64,000 bases of DNA from Escallonia rubra (GCA_033065855.1 JAVXUO010000171.1:434001-498000), one strand, 5' to 3'; positions 1 through 11,901 are shown, counted from the stretch's first letter. The notes: generated by a model from the letters alone, not told the origin. Made by a program: numbers and translations.

Positions 1-402
1 TTTCAGCATTGACTCTAAGTATCAAGCTCTTGCTGACACAACCGTTGAGTTATGTTTGGTTGCGATGGCTACTTGGGGACATATGTGTCCTTTTTTACTC
101 TTCGACCCATGTTCCTTATGATAGTCAGAGTGCTATCCAGGTCACCCACAATTATGTGTTTCATGAGAGGATAAAACACATTGAGATTGACTGTCATGTC
201 ACTCAAACTCATCTCAATCATGGTACACTTCAGCTCATTCTCATCTCTTCCTCCCATCAACTTAATTGCAAATGTCTTTATGAAGTCCTTGTCAACAAAG
301 ATTTTCTTGCGCTTTGTTTTCAAAATTGACTCTGGTCTTTGTTTAACCACCTTGAATTTATTGGGGGGGGGGGGGTGGATTAGAGTCAACTACATAATTT
401 AG
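1..402 (+). pseudogene. Ty1/copia RNase H remnant
   Basis: This is the 3' end of a decayed Ty1/copia polyprotein, entering from the left edge. Near position 16 one frame reads SKYQALADTTVEL, the usual copia RNase H motif. The match then moves to another frame (WLRWLLGDI, YDSQSAIQ, HERIKHIEIDCH), so there is at least one frameshift near base 50. The end of the domain (HGTLQL and after) is diverged and has lost the usual ending. A run of 13 G at 363-375 sits where the polypurine tract would be expected, followed by TGGATTAGAG, which resembles a mutated LTR start. The polypurine and LTR reading is inference. It cannot encode a working enzyme. Confidence 0.8.
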
Positions 403-2424
403 AGAGTTGCCTTGGATAATGTCACTCTTTAATTTACTCGTTGTATTTATTGCTAGGTTAACTCTAACGCACATATACACACGCCTCCTATGTACTCTTG
501 AGTCACAAATAGATTTACGAATAGTTTTGTATTTCAACTTATGTAATACCAAATGACAAAAGTGTTATTGGTAATTGCACTTTCATTATAAAATGGTCCA
601 TAAACTAACTTACGTCAAAATTCACTGATTTGTAGTCATGTGCACGAGATATGATTTCTCTTTGGACAAAAAATGAGGTAAAAGAAAAGAATGAAAAACA
701 TTGTCTTCGTTCATCTTCTTCTCTTCTTTCTCCTCACCATCACAATCAATCACCATACTCACGAAAACGAGACTAGAAGGAACATAAGAATTAGACGGCT
801 TTAGCATTTCGAGTTGATACTCCATAAACATAGTTGCCTCTGTCTCGCTATCTCGATTGAACGACCAACCATATTCCCTTTCTCGTTTCTTTCACTCTCA
901 GTCACTGCCATCACCTTCACCACCAAATGAAGGCCATCACAAGGCTTTGCCACCTAAAAACCTCTATGACTCACCTTTACCACCGAATCATGGTTTCACC
1001 ACTAGCCCCTCGCTTTACTAAAATCCGATTCCACCACCAACACCACAATTGCAACAAATCCATAAATCTAAATTGGACCATTTAATTCCAAATCACATCT
1101 TAAGCTTGTTCTTCCTTGAGCTGATTAACTCAATGAAATTGCAAGTTACATTATGGATTCATCTCCAAAGATCATGAGAACATCGACAAAAATCTCCAAC
1201 CTTTTCATCCTCGATTTTAAAGAAGAATATCCTAAAAAAATCATAATGGTTACAAGTTCCATATATCTTAATTCAACCCTAGATTCCTTGGTTTCACGAC
1301 TGGTTCTTGGCAAAGTTTCATGCTTCATGATCTGATGGTAGGCATCAATGATAGCCATAGTAGGGTGTGTATTGTTCAATGGCTAGTGGCTAGCATCAAG
1401 GTGCTAAGCTAAACGTATTCTTTCTGGTCGTGGGAGTTTGGTTAGTATTTTGGTGAGTGTGGGATTGGTTACTACTCATCTAGTGGTAACATTGTGGGAA
1501 GTGGTATGGCGGAGGTAATGATTGCGCACTCGATGGAGGGAAGGAAAAATTGACATTGATTGTACTCTTTTGCCCCTTGGCGCCGTTGACAACTGTACTT
1601 TATGCATATTTTGGGCAATATTGTTGTCGAATCTAATATGACATAAACTTATTTACAAATAATTGCTTCGCACGAAAAATAGTTTTGTCATTAAAAATTT
1701 CTTATTAATGACAAAAAAATTGAGAAAGGAGAAGGAAAAAAAGAACGAGTATCTTCTTATACAATGTCACAAATGGAACCGAGAGCATTTTAAGACCTAA
1801 CAGACACTAAAAACTTTATGTGTAAACAAACATGATACTCCGAATTATAATTCCAAACAAGTCTTATGCCAGAAAAGAAATTTTAGTGATAGAACATGTG
1901 GTAAATTCGTTGGTATAAAAAAAAAGTTGAAGTATGTTCTTTCTTACTTTTCTTTTATCAAGCATAAGCATACATGAAAGAAAGATGACGATGAATAATT
2001 CGATATAGAAATGTGAAATGACAAGGTGGTATTGTAGTGATTCTTTTGTGACAAAAGTAAATATTCTAGTCTTTTCTCTCTCTTGAATTAAGATCATGGA
2101 AAGGGCTCACAAGGAGAACGAGAAAACTATAGGATAGACTATGAGAAAAGAAGGAAAGAAAAAACATCAATAAAAATCGATGTCCTTCCTAAAAGGGTTT
2201 ACCTGCCACTGTTGGCAGTGCTCGATCCCAAGTTACCTTGATATCATCCCCTTAGGCAAACTTAGCAACAACATGAGCAATCCGACTCACTGATTCTCCA
2301 CCAAACTCAATGGTCAAAGCACATAATGTTTCAAGAGAACCGTGGATCTATTAAATTATTGTTATCAGTATGATTTATTAATTCATTTGAGAGTCCATAT
2401 TCCTTATTTTTACCTTATTACTAG
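403..2424. other. No gene recognised
   Basis: AT-rich sequence with only short frames that show no recognisable domain. A weak minus-strand stretch near 2200-2330 reads SRIAHVVAKFA, which faintly resembles the end of a LINE-type RNase H domain. It is too short and too broken to call. Confidence 0.5.
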
Positions 2425-2776
2425 TTGATGGCAAGGAAAATGGGTTCGTACTTACGTGGAGGTGCCACAAAGGCTGCAGTCCGCGTCAGCTTCCAAGTAT
2501 GCAAAGCGAGAGACAGTGAGGGCGGAGTAAGGGCAGAGAGCAAGGCTTCCCAGACAAGCCGTGAGGAGTGGCAGTGCTGCGAAGGCAAGGCTGAGACGAA
2601 CAGGGCCAGCAGTCAACAGTCCATGTCAGGGTCCGAGTCGGGGTCCAATGTTACGGTCCAAAGTTATGTCCAATTTGTCTTTCTCTCACTAGAATCCAAG
2701 GGCTCCCAAATTCTAGAGTGAAAAAGTGATTTTGTGAGAATGAAGAAGAAGTCCTTTTTTGAGGTGTAAAGTTCAA

Positions 2777-2784
2777 TATTTATA
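2777..2784 (-). promoter_or_regulatory. TATA box of a possible minus-strand LTR promoter
   Basis: On the minus strand the sequence reads CCTATAAATATTG, followed about 30-60 bases later by a leader rich in CTTCTTCTTCATTCTC. This is the usual TATA and R-region layout of plant LTRs. It points leftward out of the minisatellite block. Function is inferred from sequence only. Confidence 0.35.
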
Positions 2785-3232
2785 GGAAACAGTGTGCTTA
2801 TGTCATAAAGTGCCACATGTCATCCCTTGGGAGTGACACGTTACCAGGGGTCCCAAAATATCAGTTCTTCGTTGGACTGCCGGTTCCCAAATTCGTGTTG
2901 CCTGCCTCGCACAGCGTCACTCTACCTATTTTAGAAGACTGACCACACCATGACAGCATGATCAGAGTAAACCCGTTACCCCAGCTACCGATCCAAGCCC
3001 TTACTGAATCCCATGATGTGCGTCAAGAGACGCGCGGAGAACCTGACAGCGGTGAGGGTTACCCCTGTAGCCAATTGCCAGGCGGACTAGGCGCGATGCC
3101 CTCCGAGGACCTGCTCCCGTACCGGAGTGACCCGTGGGTCATTGTCCTTGTGGTTTTGATGATCGTCAGTAACATGAGTGGACATAGTCGCAGCTCAGTG
3201 CTCGTAGTCCGCTGCGAGAGGTCTTCGTGCTG

Positions 3233-3740
3233 GAGCCCATCCCGGAAAGAGGGCGATGGCTATAAGGCTATGAGCCCATCCCGGAAAGAGGGCCGAAGCC
3301 CCCTTGGTGATTGAGAGGGCTATAAGGTTGTGAGCCCATCCCGGTACGAGGGCTGAAGCCCCCCCTGTGATTTAGACGGCGATGGCTATAAGTGTTGAGC
3401 CCATCCCGGTACGAGGGCCGAAGCCCCCCTGGTGATTGAGATGGCGATGGTTAGAAGGTTGTGAGCCCATCCCTGGTACGAGGGCCGAAGCCCCCCTGGG
3501 ATTGAGACGGCGATGGCTATAAGGTTGTGAGCCCATCCCGGTACGAGGGCCGAAGCTCCCCCTGGTGATTGAGATGGCGATGGCTATAAGGTTGTGAGCC
3601 CATCCCGGTACGAGGGCCGAAGCCCCCCTGGTGATTGAGACGGCGATGGCTATAAGGTTGTGAATCCATCCTGGTACGAGGGCCGAAGCCCCCCCTGTGA
3701 TTGAGACGGCGATGGCTATAAGGTTGTGAGCCCATCCCGG
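3233..3740. repeat. ~66-bp tandem repeat, about 8-9 copies
   Basis: Each unit starts GAGCCCATCCCGGTACGAGG, continues with GCCGAAGCCCCCCTGGTGATTG and ends GGCGATGGCTATAAGGTTGT. Copies begin near 3233, 3272, 3332, 3395, 3462, 3528, 3595, 3661 and 3727. The first is shortened, and the others are mostly 64-67 bases with a few substitutions. Confidence 0.9.
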
Positions 3741-3769
3741 AAGCATGTAATATGATTGTGGCGCATGGG

Positions 3770-4190
3770 CGCGGTGCCTACAGCACAAGACAATACCTGG
3801 TGCCAGGGCATATGTTATAAAAGTGGCGCATGGGCGCGGCGACAAATGTCGCAGAGACAATACCTGGTGCCATGTGCACATATCATGGAAGTGGCGCACG
3901 AGCGCGGCGACAAGCGTCGCGGAGACAACACTTGTTGCCGGAGCACGTGTTATGAAAGTGGTGCGACGACGAACGTCGCGGAGCAATACTTGGTGCCGGG
4001 GCACGTATCATGGAAATGGTGCACGAACGCGGCGACGAACGTCGCAGAGCAATATTTTGTGCTGGGGCACGTATCATGAGAATGGCGCAAGGGCGAGACG
4101 ACGAACGTCGCGGAGCAATATTTGGTGCCGGGGCACGTATCATGAGAATGGCGCACGGGCGCGGCGACGAACGTCGTGGAGACGGCGCAC
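3770..4190. repeat. ~63-bp tandem repeat, about 7 copies
   Basis: The unit contains TGGTGCCGGGGCACGTATCATG, then GAGAATGGCGCACGGGCGCGG and CGACGAACGTCGCGGAGCAAT. It follows directly on the 66-bp array but is unrelated to it. The short palindrome CGACGAACGTCG recurs in most copies. Confidence 0.85.
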
Positions 4191-4359
4191 GGGCGCGCGT
4201 CGGGTGTTCTGAAGTCGGGACGTGAGTTGAGTGTGCCTGTGATAACAAAATAATGAATGCAACATGTAGTAATGACAAAGTTGGGAGTGATGGTATGCGG
4301 TCGTCGGCGACGGGTCATTCGGCGGTAGCGCGCGACTTTGGGCGATGGGCATCGCAGAA

Positions 4360-4650
4360 GCGGTGTGCGGTCACGATGAGCATCGCAGGAGCGGTGTGCG
4401 GTCACGATTGGCATCGCAGGAGCGGTGTGCGGTCACGGGCGACGTACGTCACGAGGTTGATGCACGACGGACGTCGCGAGGTTGATGCACGATGGACGTC
4501 TCGAGGTTGATGTATGAACGTCCGTAAGGTGATGCACGACGGACGTCGCGAGGTTGATGCACGACAGACGTCTCGAGGTTGATGTACGAACGTCCGTAAG
4601 GTGATGCACGTCGGACGTCGCGAGGTTGATGTACGAACGTCCGTAAACAT
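4360..4650. repeat. Short CpG-rich tandem repeats
   Basis: Three copies of GCATCGCAGGAGCGGTGTGCGG lie at about 4350-4440. They are followed by repeated CGACGGACGTCGCGAGGTTGATG units with variable spacers containing GTACGAACGTCCGTAAGG, to about 4645. Unit order is irregular, which suggests repeated unequal exchange. Confidence 0.8.
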
Positions 4651-4689
4651 CGCGGAGGTGCATAGACTCGAGAAAACAAGTGCGCGCAG

Positions 4690-5440
4690 GAGGGGAGGCC
4701 ATAGGCCAAACATTGGGGGGAAGGCCAAGGCCACCACCCCTGGGGAGCCTGAGGCCGACCCCTTGGTGAGGCCGTGGCCGACCCTAGGGGGTGGCCAAGG
4801 CAAAAGGCCAACTCCCATGAAGGGAGGCCAAGGCCACTCCCCCCTTTGATGAACTTCAGTCACGCCGACAGTAAGTGTTTCAATGAGCAATGGCAAATTC
4901 GGAAGTTGCGTTACGACGAGCGTGTCGACTTGAATCGTACCCATGTGACGAATAAGGTGCCAAGGTTACTTACAAATCATACGAAGTGAAAAAAGTGCGA
5001 AAGGGGGTATGCGGGAAATGGGTGAACCACCGGGGGAAAATGGCCGAGGCCAACCCCTCCTAGAGGCCGAGGCCCACCCCCTGGGGTTGGCCAAGGCCAA
5101 ATGGCCAACTTCCATTTTCAGAGCCCAAGGCCACTTCTCCTTTTGCCAACTTTGGGTGCGCCGTCGGTAGGTGTTTTGATGAGGGAAGACGAATCCGGAA
5201 GTTGTGTTACAACGAGCGTGCTACCAAGAATCGTACCCACATGACGAATAAGGTGCCAGAGTCACGTCCGAAACGTACGAAGCGAAAAAAGTGCGAAAAG
5301 GACTTTGCGCGAAAAGTGAAGAACTGGGGGGGGAAGGCCAAGGCCAAACCCCCATGGGAGGCCGAGGCTGACCCCATGGTCTTGGGGGAGGCCGAGGCCG
5401 ACCCCATGGGGTTGGCCAAGGCCTTTACCCCTTGACCCCG
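4690..5440. repeat. Direct duplication plus GGCCAAGGCC-rich runs
   Basis: Two G/C-rich runs of GGCCAAGGCC/GGCCGAGGCC repeats (about 4696-4850 and 5035-5130, and again 5333-5425) alternate with two diverged copies of a ~150-bp segment (about 4855-4995 and 5155-5310). Both copies contain CGGAAGTTG, AACGAGCGTG, AATCGTACCCA, GACGAATAAGGTGCCA and GAAAAAAGTGCGAAA. The order suggests a ~300-bp segmental duplication. Confidence 0.8.
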
Positions 5441-5952
5441 TCGCTCCGGTTGCGCCGTCGGTCGACATTTTTGGTGAAAAGGCGTTTAGGTGGTCTCGGC
5501 GTGACGATCACGCTAGCGTGAGTGACGTCAACATGAAATAAATCGTGCCTAAGTCGCTCACAAGACGCGCGGAGCGAAAAATGCACGTGAGTTGAGCGTG
5601 CGCGCGCTGATCGGTTCGATGCGTTGGAAAAATGCACGTTGTATCTGTCGACGTGCTTGCGTGAAATGGGACCCTATTGGGCCCTTGGGTACGACCAGAA
5701 TAGGTTGGGAACACTAGTTACTAGAAATTAATTTGCAGTACGTCATAAAGAATCCCACTTAACAAGAGCTCAGAATGATAAAGGATCATGAGTCACAAAA
5801 CCAACACCTATCTCGTCATTTTTATGTTTATATTTATACTATTTGATGGATCAAATATATCAACTTAGCCTCTAATGCATTATTCTTTCTAAATGAACTC
5901 TATTGTTAACAAACATGAAATGTCTTCGAGACAATTTTATAGACACAATAAC

Positions 5953-8380
5953 TGTAACACCCTAGATTTTTTTTTTATCTGGTTACTCGTGTAAGTACGA
6001 ATTAGAATGTATTGTGACTTTGAATTAAATAGTGAGCCTAAAATCAATTTAAAAATTTCTTCCCGAAAAGTGGGTTATACTTTTGGGATTAGATAACCCA
6101 ATTTAAATTTGGGCTTTAATTTGACCCATTTATAAGATTAGAGAATTTTGGGACGTAATGGCTATTTTACAATTCTTATTATTTTAGGAATATAATTACA
6201 TTCTTTTTAGGCTAATGACTTATGTACAATATAATTCCTAGGAGCACTACAAATTCAGAAGAGCCTCCAAAGAATCGATAGGAAAAACACTATTTAGATT
6301 TTGGTCATTACATTGAGGCAAGAGCTTATTTTGACATTGAGATTGAAGTTTGTGGTAAGAACCACATAAGCTACTGTGATGGATAGAGTCTAATTAAATT
6401 TTTGGGTATTATTATATTTGAGTTTTTGATATAATTTGTTTGAGGAGATCAAGACTTGGAGTTGATTTGCGTAATCGAGGTAAGAGTTTTCTCACACATT
6501 TACCCCATCTGAATTCTAATTATCAATCTGTTCGTCAATTAATTTATTATTTAAAGGGATCCATTGATTCTCTAGAACCCTAATTACATTCTTGACCGTT
6601 ACGATAAATAGTTTTTTGTACTTTCGATTATTGACTTTGATTTGTGTTCTTTTTTGTGAATCTTTATAGTGATTTAAAGAGTTCGTAACTTTTTTGTTCA
6701 TTTTCCAATTTTAGTGTTGTTATACTTTTTGAAGACCCCAATCAGTGTACTACAACTTTGTAGTTTTGGGCTTTCTGAAATTCTAAGTGATCGATATTGA
6801 ACATATTTATGCTTAGGTTTCTGGTAATTCATGTCAGCCAAATTTGATTTGCTATATCTTCTTTATTTCTTATTGATTTTTGACAATCTTAAACATTATG
6901 AAATTCTTGAAGAGTCTTCTTCAACTTTGTAATTTAAGGTTTTATCAGAATGTTTCTGGGTCTTAGTTGAAATTGAGTTTGAAAATTATTCATTAGTGCA
7001 GACTTTTCTATTTTTGACGCTGTATATCAGCCCATTTCGATTTTTTTTATATCCTTTATTTCTCATTGGTTTTTTTATGATTCTAAACATTATGAAATCC
7101 TTAGAGAGTCATCTCTAACTTTCTAGTTTAAAGTTTTAGCATAATCCTTTTGGTTCTTTGTCGAAATTTAGTTGAAAAATTATTGGTCAGTTCAAAAGTT
7201 GTTGTTTCGACACTGCAAATCAACCCACTTTGACTTGCTCGTTGTTATTCATTTCTTGTCAATCTTTCATGGTCTTAGACATTATGAAAACTGCGACATG
7301 TCCTCCTTAACTTTTATGTTTTGAGTTTTCTTGGAATCTGTACATCTTCTTGGTAAAGTTGCCTTTCAATGTTCTCTATAGAATCATGTGAACGAGAATG
7401 TGTTCGTCGACTTCAATTTCTTCGTGCTTATCAGACTTATTGGATATATGTTTCAATATCCTGGTGAGCTATGTCACTGTGTATGTGACTTATCTGTTTC
7501 TAACTTATCCACGTGAATTGAAATGTAGGCTAGCTCGGCGGGATGAGCTAGAGATCATGATCTTAATTTATGAACCTTATCTCACGTGTCAGTGATGGCA
7601 CGTGTAACACATTTCTAAATGACTCCTGAGGTCTTCATCCTTGTATTGATTAAACATTTAGATTTTGATATCTGATATATTTGAAGACGTTTTTAAACTT
7701 ATCTAAAGTATTATTGAATTACTAGAGTATTTTTGAAATATAAGATATCATTATTAGAACTTGTGGAAACGTTTCAAACTTAATTTTGTATTGTTTTAAA
7801 CACATCGAAACCTTTTGACCCACTGCAAGTTTAGTTATAGATGGTAATTCCTTACCTTGAGATTGTATTGTTCGCTGGTACGAGCTATTTGATCTTGTTA
7901 CTAATATGATTTTTGAATTGAAAGTTAGTGCATTGGTTTTGGTATTCGCCGTGCACTTTATTATTGTATTTTATCAACTTTAAGTACTATTATCGATATA
8001 GCGTGCTTTATACTCTTTGGGTGGGTGAGTACGATTATCTTTACTAGGCTTTGTGCTCACCCTCCCTCCCCCACTTTCAGCTTATTAGCCAGTGTTTGGA
8101 GCTGTGCAATGGATTATAAGGCATGAGAAAATTTTTAGGGAAATATTTTCCTTTTATATTTATTTTCGAATAGATTTTGCTTTAGGTCTTATTTTGGAGC
8201 TCCGTGTAGGAGTAATTAAAGTCAATGTAACTGTTTTAAGCCGATGCGACATTTGTTGATATTTCTTGGAGACTTATTCTTAGATTCTCTGAATACCCAA
8301 CTGAGAAACTTTTGGATATTTTGAGAATTTTTTTCATTTCTTTATTTAAAATTAACATTCCAAAAAATCGAGGAGTTACA
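5953..8380 (+). mobile_element. Solo LTR, Ty3/gypsy-type, TSD ATAAC
   Basis: The element starts TGTAACACCC and ends GAGTTACA. It is flanked by identical 5-bp repeats ATAAC at 5948-5952 and 8381-8385. No internal coding region and no second LTR is present, so this 2428-bp unit is most simply a solo LTR left by LTR-LTR recombination. TGTAACACCC starts are common in large plant Ty3/gypsy LTRs. The family assignment is by that resemblance only. Orientation is taken from the TGTAACACCC end and a GTGGGTGAGTACG-to-GTGCTCACCC stretch near 8020-8060 like that of other plant gypsy LTRs. Confidence 0.85.
6720..7350. repeat. ~190-bp tandem repeats inside the solo LTR
   Basis: Three diverged copies of a T-rich unit. 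The anchor AACATTATGAAA occurs at about 6892, 7086 and 7277, each followed by GAGTC-like then CAACTTT/TAACTTT and GTTT segments. Spacing is about 194 and 190 bases. They are old, with many substitutions. Confidence 0.7.
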
Positions 8381-8660
8381 ATAACTCATTTTACATACAT
8401 ATGAACTTCTAAACATTACTTTAGAAAAAAAAGCAAGAACTAAGCATTGCAGACGATTTATAATTGCAAAAATACAAATTGGATCTTTTTTTAATGTCTA
8501 ATTTGGTTTTAAACTATTTTTCCAAGATCTTATACTATACCATGTGAGGAGCACATAGTGTCGTAATACCACTTTTTGTTATATATATTAGCAAGCATTG
8601 TGCGTATATAATTTGTGCTAGTAGCTTGGTTGCACTTTTACTATACTATGGAGATTATAG
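8381..8660. other. No gene recognised
   Basis: Short AT-rich spacer between the solo LTR and the MULE. No frame or repeat of note. Confidence 0.5.
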
Positions 8661-8669
8661 TTACTTATA

Positions 8670-9648
8670 GGGTAAATTACACACGACACTTATGAGAATT
8701 ATCCGAAATTACACACGACGCTTACTAAGTATTTTTATTACACTACGGTACACTTTTTTATTTTTCATTAGACGGAGTTAACACCCTTCATGAAAAAACA
8801 AATTTACCCAACCCACCCACCCATTGCTCATACCAGTTGCCGTCACACCTGAAAATCCCACACATACTGCCCATCACACACACATACCATACACACAAAA
8901 CCCCATAATCATCTCTATCATCTTTTGTTAATCTCTAAGATTCGCTTGTTCTGTAAACCAAATCACCCTTTTTTGTTTTTCTAATTGGACCAAATGGGCA
9001 CAAACTTGAGTAAGAAAAATACCAATTCCTCCATCCTGACCCGTCCCTTCAAATATATACCACCACTAAGCCAAAAAAGATGAACCCATATGAAGAAACT
9101 CTCAAATCTAAGATCTGAAATGAGATCCATCATAATCAAATCCAAATAATGTCGACCTGAAATCATGAATCACGTGCATTATTAACTAGTCGGCATGCGA
9201 TTTTCTGTCGTCGTCGTTGATAAATTGCAAAAGTCTGTGATGGTGGTTTTTTAAGGGAGACGACATCGATGGTGAAGGCATAGATGAAGATAGATGGAGA
9301 GATAGAGAAGAAGGGGGGAGGGGGAGAGAGAGAGATCTATGCGCGATGTGTATCTACCATTGGGGGGGGGGGGGGGGAGGGTGGGTGTGTGCTTGTGTGT
9401 GTGTGATGACTTGTGAGTGTGTGTGGCACACGTTTTTGCTCATAAGAATGCTTAAGACACCTTAAAGGGCAATTTTGGTATATCTGAAAAAATTATGTGG
9501 TGATCGAACTTTTATTAACAGATCCTTGACGGAATGTAGTTTTGTGTAAACATACTACAAACCATAGGGAGGGGGGTATACTAAAAATACTTAGTAGGCG
9601 CCGTGTGTAATTACAGGTAAACTTCACGAATGCCGTGTGTAATTTACC
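8670..9648. mobile_element. Non-autonomous MULE, 9-bp TSD TTACTTATA
   Basis: Terminal inverted repeats of about 80 bp: the left starts GGGTAAATTACACACGAC and the right ends GTGTGTAATTTACC. The inner parts also match (ACTAAGTATTTTTA on the left, its complement on the right). Identical 9-bp direct repeats TTACTTATA flank it at 8661-8669 and 9649-9657, the duplication length of Mutator-like elements. At 979 bp it has no transposase. The interior holds a 16-G run (9362-9377) and GT-rich microsatellite and could include captured host sequence, but no domain is recognisable. Confidence 0.88.
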
Positions 9649-9796
9649 TTACTTATAAACTGCATCTTTAGGTATTTTGTACTTCATTAACTGAAGGAAA
9701 ATTGGCAGCAATACTTGAATATAAAGCAATTCTATATATGTGTTTTTGGTAAATTTGATCACTTGATCCATTTTAGTGGGGTGCCTTCGGTAAATT

Positions 9797-10235
9797 CTAT
9801 CGCTTCATAAATTCTAGATCTGAGACTAGATGGCTCTCGTTCGAGGATTTATCTTCAGGTCTTCGTCGAAAATTTTCAGGAATGACATGTTTGAAGATTC
9901 TGGAGTGAGAATGGTGCTTAGTTATGGGTGGGGTATGGTTTCTTATGGTGGCGATAGGGTAACGACAACGACCGCGTGTTAACGGCTCTGGAATATGGTG
10001 ATGGCAGCGACGGCTTGTTGAGTAGCGATTGTTGGTCCATCGTTGGGTATGGCTGAGAGTTCTTCTAACAACTAACTTGTATGGTTTAATGACCACCCAC
10101 TTAGAACTCATTTAAACCCGTGTGATATTGGATTCTAAAAATAACTAACCCATTAAGTCATAATTATTCAATGGACGTGTTTGCGTGTTATTTAAATGGA
10201 TGGTTTTAGATGGGTAAATGGTTTCGGATAATCCA
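9797..10235 (+). mobile_element. Fragment related to the nearby hAT element
   Basis: This stretch matches the right part of the disrupted hAT element (about 21425-21800). Shared features in order include TAGATCTGAG, GATGGCTCT, a GGTCTTCG motif, GTGGGGT, CCACTTA and a closing AAATGGGT-rich segment. It is diverged, lacks recognisable TIR ends and has no TSD, so it is an old truncated copy of the same family. Confidence 0.6.
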
Positions 10236-10571
10236 TTTATGACAAAAAGGCAGCATAAGGGGATGTTAGAACAAAAATCACCTCAAACATACGTTGGTGG
10301 GAATATAGAGAATAAAAAGATGATAACTCGCCAGAAAGGTTTTGCTTGTGTCTGGAGAAGTTAGTTAAGAAATGAGGTTATTTAGGTATGTTGGATTTTA
10401 CTTTTCAATTCTTGGACAAGACATGGAAAATGATTAAGTACACCTTGAAATGGAAAATGTATGATGGTATGTGTAGTCTAAATTACATCGTCAGGTGATG
10501 CTATGTGTAGTCTACATGGTCAAAGAAAAGATGCAAAATTACAATTCACAACTAGATAAATTACTAATTAA
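10236..10571. other. No gene recognised
   Basis: AT-rich spacer before the hAT element. No frames or repeats worth naming. Confidence 0.5.
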
Positions 10572-10849
10572 GAAACTCATAGAGGTGGCAAATTGGGCCG
10601 GTGGGTTGGGTTTGGGCCTGAATTAAATGGGTTGGGTATAATTGGGTTAGTAACCCATATCAACCCATTTATTTGTGGGTCAAATGGGTCATGCCTTTAA
10701 TGGGTTGGTTTCACCCATTAACCCAAAAATGACCCATACGTAATTTACAGGTTAATATTCGTGAGTCTCTCTTCCTCATCTTCATCATCACTGCCACTGC
10801 ACCGACAACCACTGCCGTTGCCACCGACAACCACCACTACAAGAAAAGA

Positions 10850-11135
10850 GGGAATTAGCGACGGACAAAATTCCGTCTCTAAAAGTCTTTTCAGCGACGG
10901 AATACACCCGTCGGGTAAAGTCCGTCGGTAAAACTATTTACCGACGGAATAATTCCGTCCGTAAAAATAACCGTCGGTGAAAGTCGGGTTTTGCTGACGA
11001 ACTTTTACCGACGGGTGTGTTCCGTCGGTAAAACTATTTAACAACGGAATAATTCCGTCGGTAAAAATACCCGTCGGTGAAAGTAGGGTTTTGCCGACGA
11101 ACTTTTACCGACGGGTATGTTCCGTCGGTAAAAGC
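10850..11135. repeat. CACTA 5' sub-terminal repeats
   Basis: Short inverted and direct copies of CGACGGAATAATTCCGTCGG and ACCGACGGGTGTGTTCCGTCGG. Two ~115-bp copies (about 10920-11035 and 11036-11130) are near-identical tandem duplicates. Sub-terminal arrays of this kind are binding sites for the accessory transposase protein in characterised CACTA elements; that role here is inferred. Confidence 0.85.
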
Positions 11136-11400
11136 CTTAAATAGATCAGATCCCCTTCTTCTTTTCTTTCTCCCGTTGCTCTCTCTCTCTCTCTCTCTCA
11201 CCGGCGATTTATCCTCCGTCGCCATCCCCGGCAACCTAGCCCCCGACGGAATATATCCTGCCACCGCCTCCGACGCCGCCACTGCCGCCCATCTTTAAAA
11301 CCGAAGGACCGCTGCTGCGACGCCACCACCACTGCGCCACCACCACTGCTGCGCCGCCACCACAACCGCGCCGCCCATCTTCAAATCAGCCCAAGTTTCT
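11133..11400 (+). promoter_or_regulatory. Probable CACTA promoter and non-coding leader exon
   Basis: A TTAAATAG TATA-like motif at about 11134-11141 lies just inside the sub-terminal repeats. It is followed by a CT-repeat leader (11176-11200) and then a GC-rich stretch ending TTTCT before a consensus donor GTAAGT at 11401. This looks like a first exon spliced across the satellite-filled region to the TNP2 exon at 14992. Transcription start and splicing are inferred. Confidence 0.4.
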
Positions 11401-11901
11401 GTAAGTTTAAATATTCCATTTCCCTTCTGCTGTAAAGGTGCTCCACAGTTTCTCTTGTGACGGTGTTCCATTGTTTCTGAGGGTAGTTACTGAAGAGATG
11501 GGGTTCCATGGTTTTCGTTTCTCTTGTGACGGTGTTCCATAGTTGCATCTTGGCTTTAAGAATTGCAAATGCCAGTATATTGCTGACAGAGCTCACTTTC
11601 ATGCATGATCTAGGAACTGAAGGAAGCTTAGGAAACACAGATACACAGACACACGAATACTGAATATTTAATCCCTTTTTACAACTTTGATCTTAGTAGT
11701 TATAGCATTTTGCTTGGCTTGGCGGGGTTGATCGACTCTTGGAGGAGGGTTCACCTTTTGGTTTTAAAAAAAGGCTTGGGGAATACGATAACACCAACAT
11801 ATAAATTAGCTTCATGGCCCCTTAATTAGAAGGTGTTCAAGAGTTAGAAGTTACGAATTTTCCCATGATAAATTGGTAGATGTTAAAGAAAATGTGGTCT
11901 T

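Larger units (their letters stand above)
2425..5720. repeat. CpG-rich block of stacked minisatellites, possible LTR
   Basis: A block much richer in G, C and CpG than its surroundings, built of at least four different tandem arrays in succession (listed separately). No coding domain is visible; the frames crossing it are products of repeat periodicity. At its left end a minus-strand TATA box precedes a T/C-rich leader, as in a retrotransposon LTR promoter, so the arrays could be the U3 part of a long LTR on the minus strand. No matching second LTR or TSD was found. It could equally be a fragment of a larger non-autonomous element. Confidence 0.5.

Noticed and set aside
2190-2330. LINE RNase H tail (SRIAHVVAKFA)
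   Set aside because: Only about ten residues fit and stops surround them; chance similarity cannot be excluded.
3372-4278. Several overlapping frames of 100-210 codons on both strands across the minisatellites
   Set aside because: Their proteins are periodic copies of the 63-66-bp units (for example repeated GSQPYSHRRLN), open only because the unit length is near a multiple of three and GC-rich.
4402-4944. 180-codon minus-strand frame
   Set aside because: Built of repeated STSRRPSCI-type units from the short tandem array; not a gene.
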